Assembly: GCF_030014915.1 (NCBI RefSeq)
Contig: NZ_JAGIXS010000008.1
Span: forward strand, 186,001 to 250,000
DNA length: 64,000 nucleotides
Reading direction: 5' to 3'
From: Pelomonas sp. V22
GTDB taxonomy: Bacteria > Pseudomonadota > Gammaproteobacteria > Burkholderiales > Burkholderiaceae_C
The notes under the pieces are model-generated. The model was not told where the DNA came from. It did not search any database and saw only the letters and a program-made list of their open reading frames with translations. The position numbers and the translations under genes were made by a program. Position 1 is the first letter of the stretch. Each line of letters starts with the position of its first letter. Of the stretch, positions 8,863 to 19,384 are shown piece after piece.

Positions 8863-9912
8863 ATGTCCCTGCCCCGCTCCTACACGGTCGCCGATTTCGA
8901 TTTCGAGCTGCCGCCTGAACTGATTGCCCAGCATCCGGCGGCCGAGCGCAGTGGCTCGCGCCTTCTCGATGGCCGCACGGCCGAGCCGGTGGATCGCGTG
9001 TTCCGCGATCTGCCCAGTCTGCTGAATCCCGGCGACCTGCTGGTCTTCAACGACACGCAGGTGATCAAGGCCCGGCTCTACGGCCACAAGGCCAGTGGCG
9101 GCGCGGTCGAGGCACTGGTCGAGCGCGTGCTGCCGGGCACGCACGAGGTCTGGGCCCATGTGCGCGCCAGCAAGTCTCCGAAGCCGGGTTCGACGGTCCG
9201 GTTTGCCGAGGCCTTCGACGCCGAGGTGCTGGGCCGCTGCGGGCCGGACAACGGCATGTTCCACCTGCGCTTCTCGGCCGATCCGTTCCAGCTGCTCGAA
9301 GCCCATGGGCATGTGCCGCTGCCGCCCTACATCGAGCATGAGGACTCGGCCGATGATGTGCGGCGTTATCAGACCGTCTTTGCCCGCAACCCAGGTGCCG
9401 TGGCGGCACCGACCGCCGCCCTGCATTTCGATGAAGGCGTGCTGGCGGCCCTGGCCGCGCGCGGCGTGCAGACCGCCAGCGTGACTCTGCATGTTGGCGC
9501 CGGCACCTTCCAGCCGGTGCGGGTGGAGAGCATCGCCGATCACAAGATGCACAGCGAGTGGTTCGAGGTGCCGGCCGCCACGGTCGAGGCGATTGCCGCC
9601 ACGCGTGCTGCCGGCGGCCGCGTGATCTCGGTGGGCACCACGAGCCTGCGGGCGTTGGAGTCGGCGGCACGCGGCGGCACGCTGCAGGCCGGCGCCAGCG
9701 AGACCGAGATCTTCATCACGCCGGGCTTCCAGTTCCGCGTGGTGGACGGCCTCTTGACCAACTTCCATCTGCCCAAGAGCACGCTGATGATGCTGGTCAG
9801 CGCGTTGGCCGGCTACGACACCGTGCGCAGGCTGTATCGCCACGCGATCGCCGAGCGCTACCGCTTCTTCAGCTACGGCGACGCGATGCTGCTGAGCCGC
9901 CGCAGCGACTGA
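8863..9912 (+). CDS. queA: S-adenosylmethionine:tRNA ribosyltransferase-isomerase QueA
   Basis: A 349-residue protein, the normal length for QueA. It starts [26 protein letters not shown] and has the conserved [27 protein letters not shown] and [16 protein letters not shown] blocks. QueA transfers the ribosyl part of SAM to preQ1-tRNA to make epoxyqueuosine, the penultimate step of queuosine synthesis. Two other queuosine genes lie in this window: tgt about 5.4 kb downstream and the end of queE at the right edge. The start at this ATG is chosen because it aligns with the family N-terminus. A sensor kinase gene begins 8 bp after the stop. Confidence 0.97.
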   Translation: MSLPRSYTVADFDFELPPELIAQHPAAERSGSRLLDGRTAEPVDRVFRDLPSLLNPGDLLVFNDTQVIKARLYGHKASGGAVEALVERVLPGTHEVWAHVRASKSPKPGSTVRFAEAFDAEVLGRCGPDNGMFHLRFSADPFQLLEAHGHVPLPPYIEHEDSADDVRRYQTVFARNPGAVAAPTAALHFDEGVLAALAARGVQTASVTLHVGAGTFQPVRVESIADHKMHSEWFEVPAATVEAIAATRAAGGRVISVGTTSLRALESAARGGTLQAGASETEIFITPGFQFRVVDGLLTNFHLPKSTLMMLVSALAGYDTVRRLYRHAIAERYRFFSYGDAMLLSRRSD

Positions 9913-9920
9913 AGCCCGCC

Positions 9921-12230
9921 ATGCGTGCCTGGCTGTTCGCCCTGCTGCTGTGCCTGGCCTTGCCGGCTGGGGCTCAGCATGAGGCGGTGACCCGGTTGAC
10001 GCTGGCCGAGTTCGCCACCAGCGTCGACGGCCCCTGGAAGACCGTGCAACTGCCCGACAGCTGGGTGCAGCGCGGGCTCGCGACCGGCAGCCGCGGTATC
10101 TACCGCTTCGAGTTCGAGCTGCAGGCGCGGCCGCAGCTGCCCTGGGCGCTGTGGGCCGAGCGGCTGTCCAACGCCCATGAGCTGTGGATCAACGGCCAGC
10201 ACCTGAGCGGCGACCTGGGCCAGGACGCGCTGCAGCAGCGCGGCCGCATGCAGACGCTGTGGATAGGCATCCCGCCGATGATGCTGAGGCCCGGCATCAA
10301 CACGCTGGAGCTGCGCGTGGACAACGGCCCGCGCGCCGGCCTCTCGGTGCTGAACCTGGGGCCGGCCGACGAGATGGCCGGCCAGTTCGAGCGCGCCGAG
10401 ATGATGTGGGCCGACCTGCCGCGCTGGCTCAACATCGGCGGCGCCGCGCTGTCGGCCTTCATGCTCCTGATCTGGTGGCGGCGTCGTTCCGAGGTGGCCA
10501 TCGGCTGCGTGGGCGCGCTGTGGCTGCTGTCCTCGGTGCGCAACTACAGCTACTTCACGCACAACCCGATGAACAGCCATGCGTTCGCGGACTGGCTGTA
10601 CTTCACTTCGTTTGCCGTCTCCACCCTGCTGCTGGGCGAGCTGGTCATGGCCCTGGCCAACCGGCAGCTGCGCTGGTGGCGCCGCCTGCTGTACGCCACG
10701 GCTGTGGGGCTGCCGGTGCTGGCCGCCGTGCTGTTGCCCTGGAACCTGCTGCAGTGGATGCGCGCCTGGTCCTTCCCGCTGATGCTGGCCGTCTCGCTGC
10801 CGGCCCTGCCGCTGGTGCTGCGCCACGGGCGCGACCAGGGCTGGCAGTCCTACCGCGCCTTTGCCGTGGGCCTGGCCCTGACCCTGGCCGCCAGCGTGCA
10901 CGACTACTTCTATCACCAGGGCTACACCTCGGTGATGGACCGCTACTGGATGCCCATGCTGATGCCGGTGGTGCTGGGCCTGTTCGGCTGGACCCTGATC
11001 ACCCGGATGATCAATGCCATGGCCGAGGTGCAGCAGCTCAACAGCGACCTGGAGCTGCGCGTGGCCCAGCGCACGCGGGCCCTCGAGCTGGCCAACGCGG
11101 CCAAGAGCCGCTTCCTCTCCAGCGCCAGCCACGACCTGCGCCAGCCGGTGGTGGCCATCGGCCTGTCGGTGGGCCTGCTGCGCGAGCAGATCGAGGCGGT
11201 GCCGCAGCGCCGCATGCTGGACCAGATCATCGAGGCCGTAGGCTCGCTGGAGCGCCTGCTGATCGGCCTGCTGGACCTCTCGCGGCTGGATGCCGGCACC
11301 ACGCGCACCTCGGTGCAGCCGCTGCGCCTGCAGCCGATCTTCGACGCCATCGCGGTGCACGAGGCCGACCACGCGCGCAGCCGCGGCCTGCGCCTGCGCT
11401 TCCGGCCGACCGATCTCGCCGTCCGCTCCGACCCCGTGCTGCTGGAGCAGATCCTGCGCAACCTGGTCAGCAACGGGCTGCGCTACACGCGCTGGGGCGG
11501 TGTGCTGGTGGCGGCGCGCCGGCGTCAGGGCGGCGTGCTGCTGCAGGTCTGGGACACCGGCGTGGGCATCGCCCCGGGCGACCAGGCAGTGATCTTTGAA
11601 GAGTTCGTGCAGGTCGACAACCCGGCCCGCCAGCGCCGGCCCGAAGGCGGCATGGGCCTCGGCCTCGCCATCGTGCGGCGCAGTGCCACGCTGCTGGAGC
11701 ATCGCCTGAGCCTCAGCTCGCGGCTGGGCTCGGGCAGCTGCTTCAGCCTGTGGCTGCCTTGCGCCGGCCCCGTGCAGACGCCGGCCCCGCCCAAGCCCGA
11801 GCCGCTGCCGCTCAGTCTGGTGGGCATGCGGGTGCTGCTGGTCGAGGACGACGACGCGGTGCGCGCCAGCCTGAAGGCGCGGCTGCAGGCCTGGGGCGCC
11901 ACGGTGCTGGCCTACGACAGCGGCCAGCACCTGCTGGCCGCCGTACCCCACGACCCCGAGAAAGCGGGCTTGTTTGCCGACCTCTTGATCAGCGACCAGC
12001 GGCTGCCCGACATCACCGGCATCGCCCTGGTGCAGGCCGCGCGCGAGCGCTGCGGCTACCTGCCTGCCCTCCTGATCACCGGCGACACGGCCCCCGAACA
12101 ACTGGCCAAGCTGCAAGCCAGCGGCGTGCCTGTGCTGCACAAGCCCTTCCGCGCCGAGGCGCTGATGGCGGCGCTGGAGCGCCTGCTGGCGCCTCAGCCG
12201 TCCGACTTGAGCCAGCCGACCCGGCCCTGA
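9921..12230 (+). CDS. Hybrid sensor histidine kinase with 7TMR-type sensor and receiver domain
   Basis: A 769-residue protein. A signal peptide (1-18) precedes a periplasmic beta-sandwich-like domain (about 25-165, with ELWINGQHL), then seven or so membrane segments (about 170-365). A short coiled coil leads to the dimerisation/phospho-acceptor box SASHDLRQP with His404. The ATPase domain has N-box NLVSNGLRYT, G1 DTGVGI and G2 GMGLGLAI. The C-terminal receiver (about 636-755) has the acidic LVEDDD, phospho-acceptor Asp692 in ISDQRLPDITG, and Lys in HKPF. The layout matches the 7TMR-DISM hybrid kinases. No response regulator gene is adjacent. It overlaps the convergent YigZ gene by 37 bp. Confidence 0.9.
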   Translation: MRAWLFALLLCLALPAGAQHEAVTRLTLAEFATSVDGPWKTVQLPDSWVQRGLATGSRGIYRFEFELQARPQLPWALWAERLSNAHELWINGQHLSGDLGQDALQQRGRMQTLWIGIPPMMLRPGINTLELRVDNGPRAGLSVLNLGPADEMAGQFERAEMMWADLPRWLNIGGAALSAFMLLIWWRRRSEVAIGCVGALWLLSSVRNYSYFTHNPMNSHAFADWLYFTSFAVSTLLLGELVMALANRQLRWWRRLLYATAVGLPVLAAVLLPWNLLQWMRAWSFPLMLAVSLPALPLVLRHGRDQGWQSYRAFAVGLALTLAASVHDYFYHQGYTSVMDRYWMPMLMPVVLGLFGWTLITRMINAMAEVQQLNSDLELRVAQRTRALELANAAKSRFLSSASHDLRQPVVAIGLSVGLLREQIEAVPQRRMLDQIIEAVGSLERLLIGLLDLSRLDAGTTRTSVQPLRLQPIFDAIAVHEADHARSRGLRLRFRPTDLAVRSDPVLLEQILRNLVSNGLRYTRWGGVLVAARRRQGGVLLQVWDTGVGIAPGDQAVIFEEFVQVDNPARQRRPEGGMGLGLAIVRRSATLLEHRLSLSSRLGSGSCFSLWLPCAGPVQTPAPPKPEPLPLSLVGMRVLLVEDDDAVRASLKARLQAWGATVLAYDSGQHLLAAVPHDPEKAGLFADLLISDQRLPDITGIALVQAARERCGYLPALLITGDTAPEQLAKLQASGVPVLHKPFRAEALMAALERLLAPQPSDLSQPTRP

Positions 12231-12787
12231 GTGGCCTCGTTCAGCCGCGCCACGAAGCTGGCGGCCGTCGGCTCCGGCAGGCTGAAGCTGAACTCCACCT
12301 GCGTGCCATGCAGCACCTCGCCCAGCTGGGCCCGCGCCAGCTCCAGCTCGCGCCGCATCAGGCCCTCCTGCGCATAGGGCAAGGTGCAGCGCAGCAGTGC
12401 CTGCTTCACCAGCGGAATCTTCTCGGCCGTCAGCAGCGCCTGGGCCACGGCATCGGTGTAGGCCCGCACCAGGCCGCCGGCGCCGAGGCGGATGCCGCCC
12501 CAATAGCGCACCACGGTGGCCAGCACCAGCTCCAGGTCTTGATGGCGCAGCACCTCCAGCATCGGGCGGCCGGCCGTGCCGCCGGGCTCGCCATCGTCAT
12601 TGGCGGCCGACTGACCGCCGGCCAGCAAGGCCCAGCAGACATGGGCGGCGCCAGGATGCTGCTCGCGCAAGGCCGCCACCCGGACCAGCGCCGCCTCGCG
12701 GCCCGCACAGGGCTCCACGCAGCCGATGAAGCGGCTCTTCTTGATGATCAGTTCGCTGTGGACGGGAGCGGCAAGGCAGGCGGGCAT
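12194..12787 (-). CDS. IMPACT/YigZ family protein
   Basis: A 197-residue protein with the UPF0029/IMPACT N-terminal domain: KKSRFIGCVEP, then ANDDGEPGGTAGRPMLEVL and VVRYWGGIRLGAGGLVRAYTDA, which are diagnostic, followed by a C-terminal ferredoxin-like domain of about 70 residues. Bacterial YigZ proteins are linked to translation or ribosome-associated regulation by homology to IMPACT; the exact bacterial role is not settled. Start is the ATG giving MPACLAAPVHSEL. The first solute-binding protein gene ends 37 bp upstream on the same strand. Its 3' end overlaps the sensor kinase gene. Confidence 0.9.
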   Translation of the reverse strand: MPACLAAPVHSELIIKKSRFIGCVEPCAGREAALVRVAALREQHPGAAHVCWALLAGGQSAANDDGEPGGTAGRPMLEVLRHQDLELVLATVVRYWGGIRLGAGGLVRAYTDAVAQALLTAEKIPLVKQALLRCTLPYAQEGLMRRELELARAQLGEVLHGTQVEFSFSLPEPTAASFVARLNEATQGRVGWLKSDG

Positions 12788-12824
12788 GGGCGCGATTGTC
12801 GGCCCAGGCCCTCCTTCTCCTTCA

Positions 12825-13628
12825 TCACTCGTCGAGCCTGACGCGGCGGGCCAGCGCCTCGCCCATGTGGCGCCGCAGGATGGCGTCGACGCTGCCATCG
12901 CGGCGCATCGCCTTGAAGGCCTGCTGAAGCTGCTGATGGTCGGCCGGGTTGACGCTGTCGCGCGCCACCAGGAGGCCCACACGCACATCGTCCTGCGGCG
13001 CCCAGTCCTGCAGGCTCATCTCGGCCAGCCAGGGGTAGAGGTCGGTGCGCAAGCTGCCGGGCGTGATGAACATCAGCTCCGCGCGACGCGCCTTGAACGT
13101 GCGCAGGGCCGAGGCGTAGTCGGCCACCTCATGCACACGGCCCTGGGCGCGCAGCGTCACGATCCAGCCGTCGATCTGCGGGCCATGGCGATTGGCACGC
13201 ACCACCACCGCCCGCAGCCGAGGGTCGGCCAGGAAGGCCTCGGGGCCGTTCACGCGCTCGGCCAGGTCTTTCTGCAGCAGCGCATGGTTGCGCGCCTGGG
13301 CATAGGGCCAGATCTCGCCCAGCCGGGCCCGCTCCGGCGTGACGATGATGGACGTGGCGAGGGCGATGCCCTGCTTGGTGAACTGGTCCCAGATGCGGGC
13401 CGGCGACTCCAGGCTGACGTTCAGCGCGCAACCACTGCGCCGGGCCAACTGCTCGACCAGGTCATGGTCCACGCCCACAGGCCGGCCCGCGGCATCGCGG
13501 TAGGCGGCACGTCCATGCTCGACGATGCCCACCTGGTAGGGACCGCAAGCCAGCGCGCCAGCGCCCGGCAGGGCGCACAGCATCAGGGCCAAGGCCCGGA
13601 AGGCGAGGCGTCGGCGAAAGGCCGGCAT
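12825..13628 (-). CDS. Periplasmic solute-binding protein, family 3-like (third in tandem)
   Basis: A 267-residue exported protein with a signal peptide ending near ALACGPYQVG. The body looks like an amino-acid-type SBP_bac_3 protein: GVDHDLVEQLARRSGCALNV, then a hinge and a second lobe ending in LLVARDSVNPADHQQLQQAFKAMRRDGSVDAILRRHMG. It is a close paralogue of the protein encoded at 14480-15286 (shared ACGPY start, DHDLVE/DKDLVE, GC and MRRDG..DAI.RRH). A clear AAGGAG site precedes the ATG. No permease or ATPase is next to it, so it may feed a remote transporter or act as a sensor-type binding protein. Confidence 0.82.
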   Translation of the reverse strand: MPAFRRRLAFRALALMLCALPGAGALACGPYQVGIVEHGRAAYRDAAGRPVGVDHDLVEQLARRSGCALNVSLESPARIWDQFTKQGIALATSIIVTPERARLGEIWPYAQARNHALLQKDLAERVNGPEAFLADPRLRAVVVRANRHGPQIDGWIVTLRAQGRVHEVADYASALRTFKARRAELMFITPGSLRTDLYPWLAEMSLQDWAPQDDVRVGLLVARDSVNPADHQQLQQAFKAMRRDGSVDAILRRHMGEALARRVRLDE

Positions 13629-13719
13629 GTGCCGCTCCTTGCTCGTCTGGATCAACCGCCCGCTGAGCGGGTTCTGGCTGAAGCTCCCTGCGGCCGAGTG
13701 TAGACCGCTGCCGCCACGG

Positions 13720-14469
13720 CTAGCCGGGCAGCCCGTAGCTGCGCCTGAGCTTGTCCAGCAGACCACTGCGGCGCACTTGCTCCAGCGCACGTTGCAAGGC
13801 CTCGGCCTGCGCCGGCAGGCTCTCGAGGCGCAGGCCGAAGCAGTAGTCGGTCGAGGCATCGAGCACGGCCACCTCGCGAACGCGTTCGGGCGGCTCCTGC
13901 AGCTGGCGCAGCTGCCAGTAGAGGTTGATGTCGCCGATCACCAGCAGCTCCATGCGGCCGGCCAGCAGCTTGCGCACGCTGGCCTCGTAGCTGGGCGAAA
14001 CCTCCAGCTCCTTGCCAGGCTTGAGTCCATCGGCCAGCAGCTGCTCCAGCGTGGCCGTGCCGGCCGTGGCACCGAGACGCAGGCCCTCAAGCTGGCGGAA
14101 GCCTCGCCAGCGGATGTCGCTTCGGCCGGCCAGTGCGTAGACAGCCACCCGGCGCGGCAGCATCGGACCGACCCAGCGAAAGCGCTGCTCGCGTTCGGGC
14201 AGACGGGCCAGCGGGAACAGCAGGCTGTCGGGCGTTTCCAGGAAGGACTTCTCGGCGCGCAGTCGCGGCTGCAGGGCCAGCTCCAGGTTCATGCCGGCCA
14301 GGGCGGCCATCTCCTTCAGCAGCTCAACGGCCAGGCCGCTGGGCTTGCCGTCCTGCTCGAAGGCCAGCGGAGGCAGCGCGTGACCGAAAGCCGACAGCTG
14401 CGGACGGGCAGCCCGCGCAGCCAGCGGCAGCGCGGCGGCGAGAGCAAGCAGGGGGCGGCGGCTCAGCAT
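13720..14469 (-). CDS. Periplasmic solute-binding protein, family 3-like (second in tandem)
   Basis: A 249-residue exported protein with signal sequence MLSRRPLLALAAALPLAARA. It has the SBP_bac_3 pattern (GLAVELLKEMAALAGMNLEL, then LEGLRLGATAGTATLEQLL, ending SGLLDKLRRSYGLPG) but lacks the CGPY start of its two neighbours, so it is a more distant paralogue. It sits between them on the same strand, 10 bp downstream of the first. Ligand unknown; polar amino acids are typical for the family. It may be a transporter or chemotaxis binding protein. Confidence 0.78.
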   Translation of the reverse strand: MLSRRPLLALAAALPLAARAARPQLSAFGHALPPLAFEQDGKPSGLAVELLKEMAALAGMNLELALQPRLRAEKSFLETPDSLLFPLARLPEREQRFRWVGPMLPRRVAVYALAGRSDIRWRGFRQLEGLRLGATAGTATLEQLLADGLKPGKELEVSPSYEASVRKLLAGRMELLVIGDINLYWQLRQLQEPPERVREVAVLDASTDYCFGLRLESLPAQAEALQRALEQVRRSGLLDKLRRSYGLPG

Positions 14470-14479
14470 TCCGATCGGC

Positions 14480-16478
<1,999 letters not shown>

Positions 16479-16514
16479 TCCGGCAGGGGTATTGCGGCGA
16501 GGCATGATCGCGAC

Positions 16515-17021
16515 ATGTTGAAGACGCTGCTCAAGCCGCTGCGCTGGGCCTTCCGCCTCGTCCTGGCCCTGCTGATCCTGTTCGAGGAATGGGGCTGGGC
16601 GCCGCTGCAGCGGGCGATGGCCTGGCTTGGCCAGTTGCCGGTGCTGCGCCAGCTGGAGGCCTTGATCAAGCGGCTGCCGCCCTATGCGGCTCTGGTGGTC
16701 TTCTTCCTGCCGGGGCTGCTGCTCCTGCCGGTCAAGCTGTTTGCGGTCTGGCTGATCAGCCTGGGCCGCGCCGGCCTCGGCCTCGCGGTCATCGTGCTGG
16801 CCAAGGTCATCGGCACAGCCATCGTCGCGCGCCTCTTTGCGTTGACCCAGCCGGCCCTGATGAGCCTGCCCTGGTTCGCCCGGCTCTATGCGCGTTGGAC
16901 CACCTGGAAAGAGGGCCTGCTCGCCTGGGTGCGCGCGAGCAGCGCCTGGCGCCTGGCGCGGGCGATACGCCTGCGGGTGCGGCGGGCGCTGAAGCGGATG
17001 TTTGCCTCAGGCGCGGCCTGA
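16515..17021 (+). CDS. Conserved membrane protein of unknown function
   Basis: A 168-residue protein with two or three hydrophobic stretches: about 12-24, 58-82 and 85-110, and a strongly basic Arg-rich C-terminus (RAIRLRVRRALKRMF). It has no enzyme motif that I recognise. It starts 37 bp after tgt on the same strand and could be co-transcribed with it. Similar small proteins appear to be common in Burkholderiales, but I cannot assign a role. It converges on the minus-strand operon ending at 17037. Confidence 0.7.
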   Translation: MLKTLLKPLRWAFRLVLALLILFEEWGWAPLQRAMAWLGQLPVLRQLEALIKRLPPYAALVVFFLPGLLLLPVKLFAVWLISLGRAGLGLAVIVLAKVIGTAIVARLFALTQPALMSLPWFARLYARWTTWKEGLLAWVRASSAWRLARAIRLRVRRALKRMFASGAA

Positions 17022-17036
17022 GACCCGCCGGCGCGA

Positions 17037-17486
17037 TCAGCGCAGCTCGACTTCGCGGAGCAGGCGCTCCTTGCCGTGCATGTAGCCGCCTTGGGCGGCC
17101 ACCATGATCTCGCGCTCGTAGAAGCGCAGCAGCACCGGCCTCGGCAAGGGAGCGCGCAGCCGGTCGATGACGCGCTGCTGTGCGGCGACGTCGAGCAGGC
17201 CATAGGCGATCAGCTCGACACGGTTCTTGCGTGGATTGAAGTACAGCCTAGGACGCTCGGGTGAGCCGAGCTCGGCACGCCGTGTCGGGCAGAGGTCGGG
17301 ATCACAGGCGCGCTCGGACACCTCGCGCGCCACGGCATGGTCCGCCGTGTTGACCTTGCCGGCCATGATCACCGCCTCCGCGCCTTTGAGCAGCCCCCAG
17401 GCCACCAGCATGGAAAGCCCCAGCAGCAGCACGCCCCGGCGCAGACCACGGACGGCCGCGCGGCGATGCTCACCCGCGCTCAGCAC
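17037..17486 (-). CDS. Small single-pass membrane protein of unknown function
   Basis: A 149-residue protein with one N-terminal hydrophobic segment (about 18-38, GVLLLGLSMLVAWGLLKG) and a soluble C-terminal part of about 110 residues. Two Cys residues lie in the CDPDLC motif at about 61-66, which could form a disulphide if the domain is periplasmic. No family is recognised. It overlaps the end of the MFS-acyltransferase gene by 7 bp, so it is the last gene of that minus-strand operon and may work with it in envelope lipid handling, but that is only inference from position. Confidence 0.6.
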   Translation of the reverse strand: MLSAGEHRRAAVRGLRRGVLLLGLSMLVAWGLLKGAEAVIMAGKVNTADHAVAREVSERACDPDLCPTRRAELGSPERPRLYFNPRKNRVELIAYGLLDVAAQQRVIDRLRAPLPRPVLLRFYEREIMVAAQGGYMHGKERLLREVELR

Positions 17487-19378
17487 GGCCTATCCAGCAG
17501 GTCTTGCACCCTGGCCTGCAGCAGTTCCGGCGACACCTCGCTCGCCACCAGCGGCGCGCTGGCCACCAGGCCCACGCGGCTCCACAGCCCACGCCTGAAG
17601 GGCCTGACCATGGCTTCGCCGCGCTCGATGCGCGAGAAGAACGAACCCCAGAGGTCGGTCAGGGCCAGGGGCACGACCGGCAGGGTCTCGCGGCCTTCCA
17701 GCAGCTTCATCACGCCGCCCTTGAACGGTTGCAGCTGGCCGTCGCGCGTGATGCCGCCTTCCGGGAAGATGCACAGCAGCTCGCCGTCGTCCAGCACGGC
17801 ACGGGCCTGGGCGAAGGCGGCCTCGTAGGTGGCGGGGTCTTCCTTCTGCGGCGCGATGGGGATGGCTTTGCCGAGCTTGAACAGCCAGCCCAAGAGCGGC
17901 AGGGCAAAGATGCGGTGGTCCATCAGGAAGCGGATCGGCCTCGGAGAAGCGGCCATCACCAGCACCGCGTCGATGAAGCTCACATGGTTGCAGACCAGCA
18001 CGGCCGCGCCCTTGGTGGGGATGTGCTCGTCGCCCGTGACCTTGAAGCGGTAGACCAGGCGCGAGACCACGAAGGCCACGAAGCGCAGGAGGTACTCGGG
18101 CACGATCAGGAAGATGTAGGCCGCCACCACTGCATTCGCGAGGCCCACGACCAGGAACAGCTGCGGGATCGTCAGGCCCTGGCCCAGCAGCGCGCCCGCC
18201 AGCAGCGAGCTGGCGATCATGAAGATCGCGTTCAGGATGTTGTTGGCCGCGATGATGCGGGCCCGGTGCGAGGGCTGGGCGCGCAGCTGTATCAGCGCAT
18301 ACATGGGCACGCTGTAGAGGCCGGCGAACAGGGCCAGCAGGCACAGGTCGGCCAGCACGCGCCAGTGCGCGTGATCGGCCAGGAACTGCGCCAGCGTCAG
18401 CGAGGAAGCGGGCGCCAGGCCACGCGAGGCAAAGTACAGGTCGATGGCGAAGACGCTCATGCCGATGGCGCCCAGCGGCACCGGGCCGATCTCCACATGG
18501 CGGCGCGAGATCAGCTCGCACAGCAGCGAGCCCACGCCTATGCCCACCGAGAACACCACCAGGAGGAGTGAGGCCACCTGCTCGTCGCCATGCAGCACGT
18601 CCTTGGCGAAGGCCGGGAAGTTGGACAGGAAGACCGCGCCGAAGAACCACATCCAGGAGATGCCCAGCAGCGAGCGGAACACGGCCAGCTGCTCATGGGC
18701 CAGCTTCAGGTTGCGCCAGGTCTCGCTGACCGGGTTCCAGTTGATCTTGAGCCCGGGGTCGGCGGCGGGGCTGGCCGGTATGGCTTGAGCGCTGAGCCGG
18801 CCCAACACGGCGAGACCCAGGCAGGCGATGGCCACATGCTGCGCGCCCACCCCTGGCGTGGCGATCAGCAGGCCGCCCGCCACATTGCCGAGCAGGATGG
18901 CCACGAAGGTGCCCATCTCGACCATGCCGTTGCCGCCGGTCAGCTCGCGCTCGCTGAGCTGCTGCGGCAGGTAGGCGTACTTGACCGGGCCGAACAGCGT
19001 GGAGTGCAGGCCCATCAGCAGCACACAGGCCAGCAGGGCCGGCACGTTCACCGCGAAGAAGCCCCAGGCAGCGATGGCCATGATGGCAATCTCCAGCGAC
19101 TTGATGAAGCGGATCAGGCGCGTCTTGTCGTGCTTGTCGGCGAGCTGGCCGCTGGTGGCCGAGAACAGCACATAGGGCAGGATGAAGACCGCCCCAATCA
19201 CCATGCCGGCCTGGGCGCGCGGCAGCCATTCCACGCTCAGCTGGTAGGTCACCAGCACGGTGAAGGCGAACTTGAAGAGGTTGTCGTTCGCCGCACCGAG
19301 GAACTGGGTCCAGAAGAACGGCGCGAAACGGCGCTGGCCCAGCAGGGCGAACTGGTTGCTGTGGGGGGCTTGGTTCAT
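17480..19378 (-). CDS. MFS transporter fused to 1-acylglycerol-3-phosphate acyltransferase (LplT-PlsC-like)
   Basis: A 632-residue fusion. Residues 1 to about 410 form a 12-helix major-facilitator domain related to lysophospholipid transporter LplT (FFWTQFLGAANDNLFKFAF at the start). Residues about 430-630 are a PlsC-type acyltransferase with the NHVSFID catalytic box (NHx4D) and the FPEGGITRDG glycerol-phosphate binding motif. Enzymes of this type probably flip and re-acylate lysophospholipids at the inner membrane. The AMP-ligase domain found in some longer fusions (Aas-type) is absent. It lies 6 bp downstream of the amidohydrolase gene and overlaps the next gene by 7 bp, forming a three-gene operon. 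Confidence 0.9.
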   Translation of the reverse strand: MNQAPHSNQFALLGQRRFAPFFWTQFLGAANDNLFKFAFTVLVTYQLSVEWLPRAQAGMVIGAVFILPYVLFSATSGQLADKHDKTRLIRFIKSLEIAIMAIAAWGFFAVNVPALLACVLLMGLHSTLFGPVKYAYLPQQLSERELTGGNGMVEMGTFVAILLGNVAGGLLIATPGVGAQHVAIACLGLAVLGRLSAQAIPASPAADPGLKINWNPVSETWRNLKLAHEQLAVFRSLLGISWMWFFGAVFLSNFPAFAKDVLHGDEQVASLLLVVFSVGIGVGSLLCELISRRHVEIGPVPLGAIGMSVFAIDLYFASRGLAPASSLTLAQFLADHAHWRVLADLCLLALFAGLYSVPMYALIQLRAQPSHRARIIAANNILNAIFMIASSLLAGALLGQGLTIPQLFLVVGLANAVVAAYIFLIVPEYLLRFVAFVVSRLVYRFKVTGDEHIPTKGAAVLVCNHVSFIDAVLVMAASPRPIRFLMDHRIFALPLLGWLFKLGKAIPIAPQKEDPATYEAAFAQARAVLDDGELLCIFPEGGITRDGQLQPFKGGVMKLLEGRETLPVVPLALTDLWGSFFSRIERGEAMVRPFRRGLWSRVGLVASAPLVASEVSPELLQARVQDLLDRPC

Positions 19379-19384
19379 GGGGCC

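Noticed and set aside
6605-8923. 772-codon plus-strand frame across recG
   Set aside because: Antisense shadow of RecG; the recG frame has all helicase motifs, and the shadow has only Arg/His/Gln-rich low-complexity sequence.
9873-12503. 876-codon minus-strand frame opposite the sensor kinase
   Set aside because: Kinase frame carries H-box, N-box, G-boxes and receiver; the opposite frame is a composition artefact.
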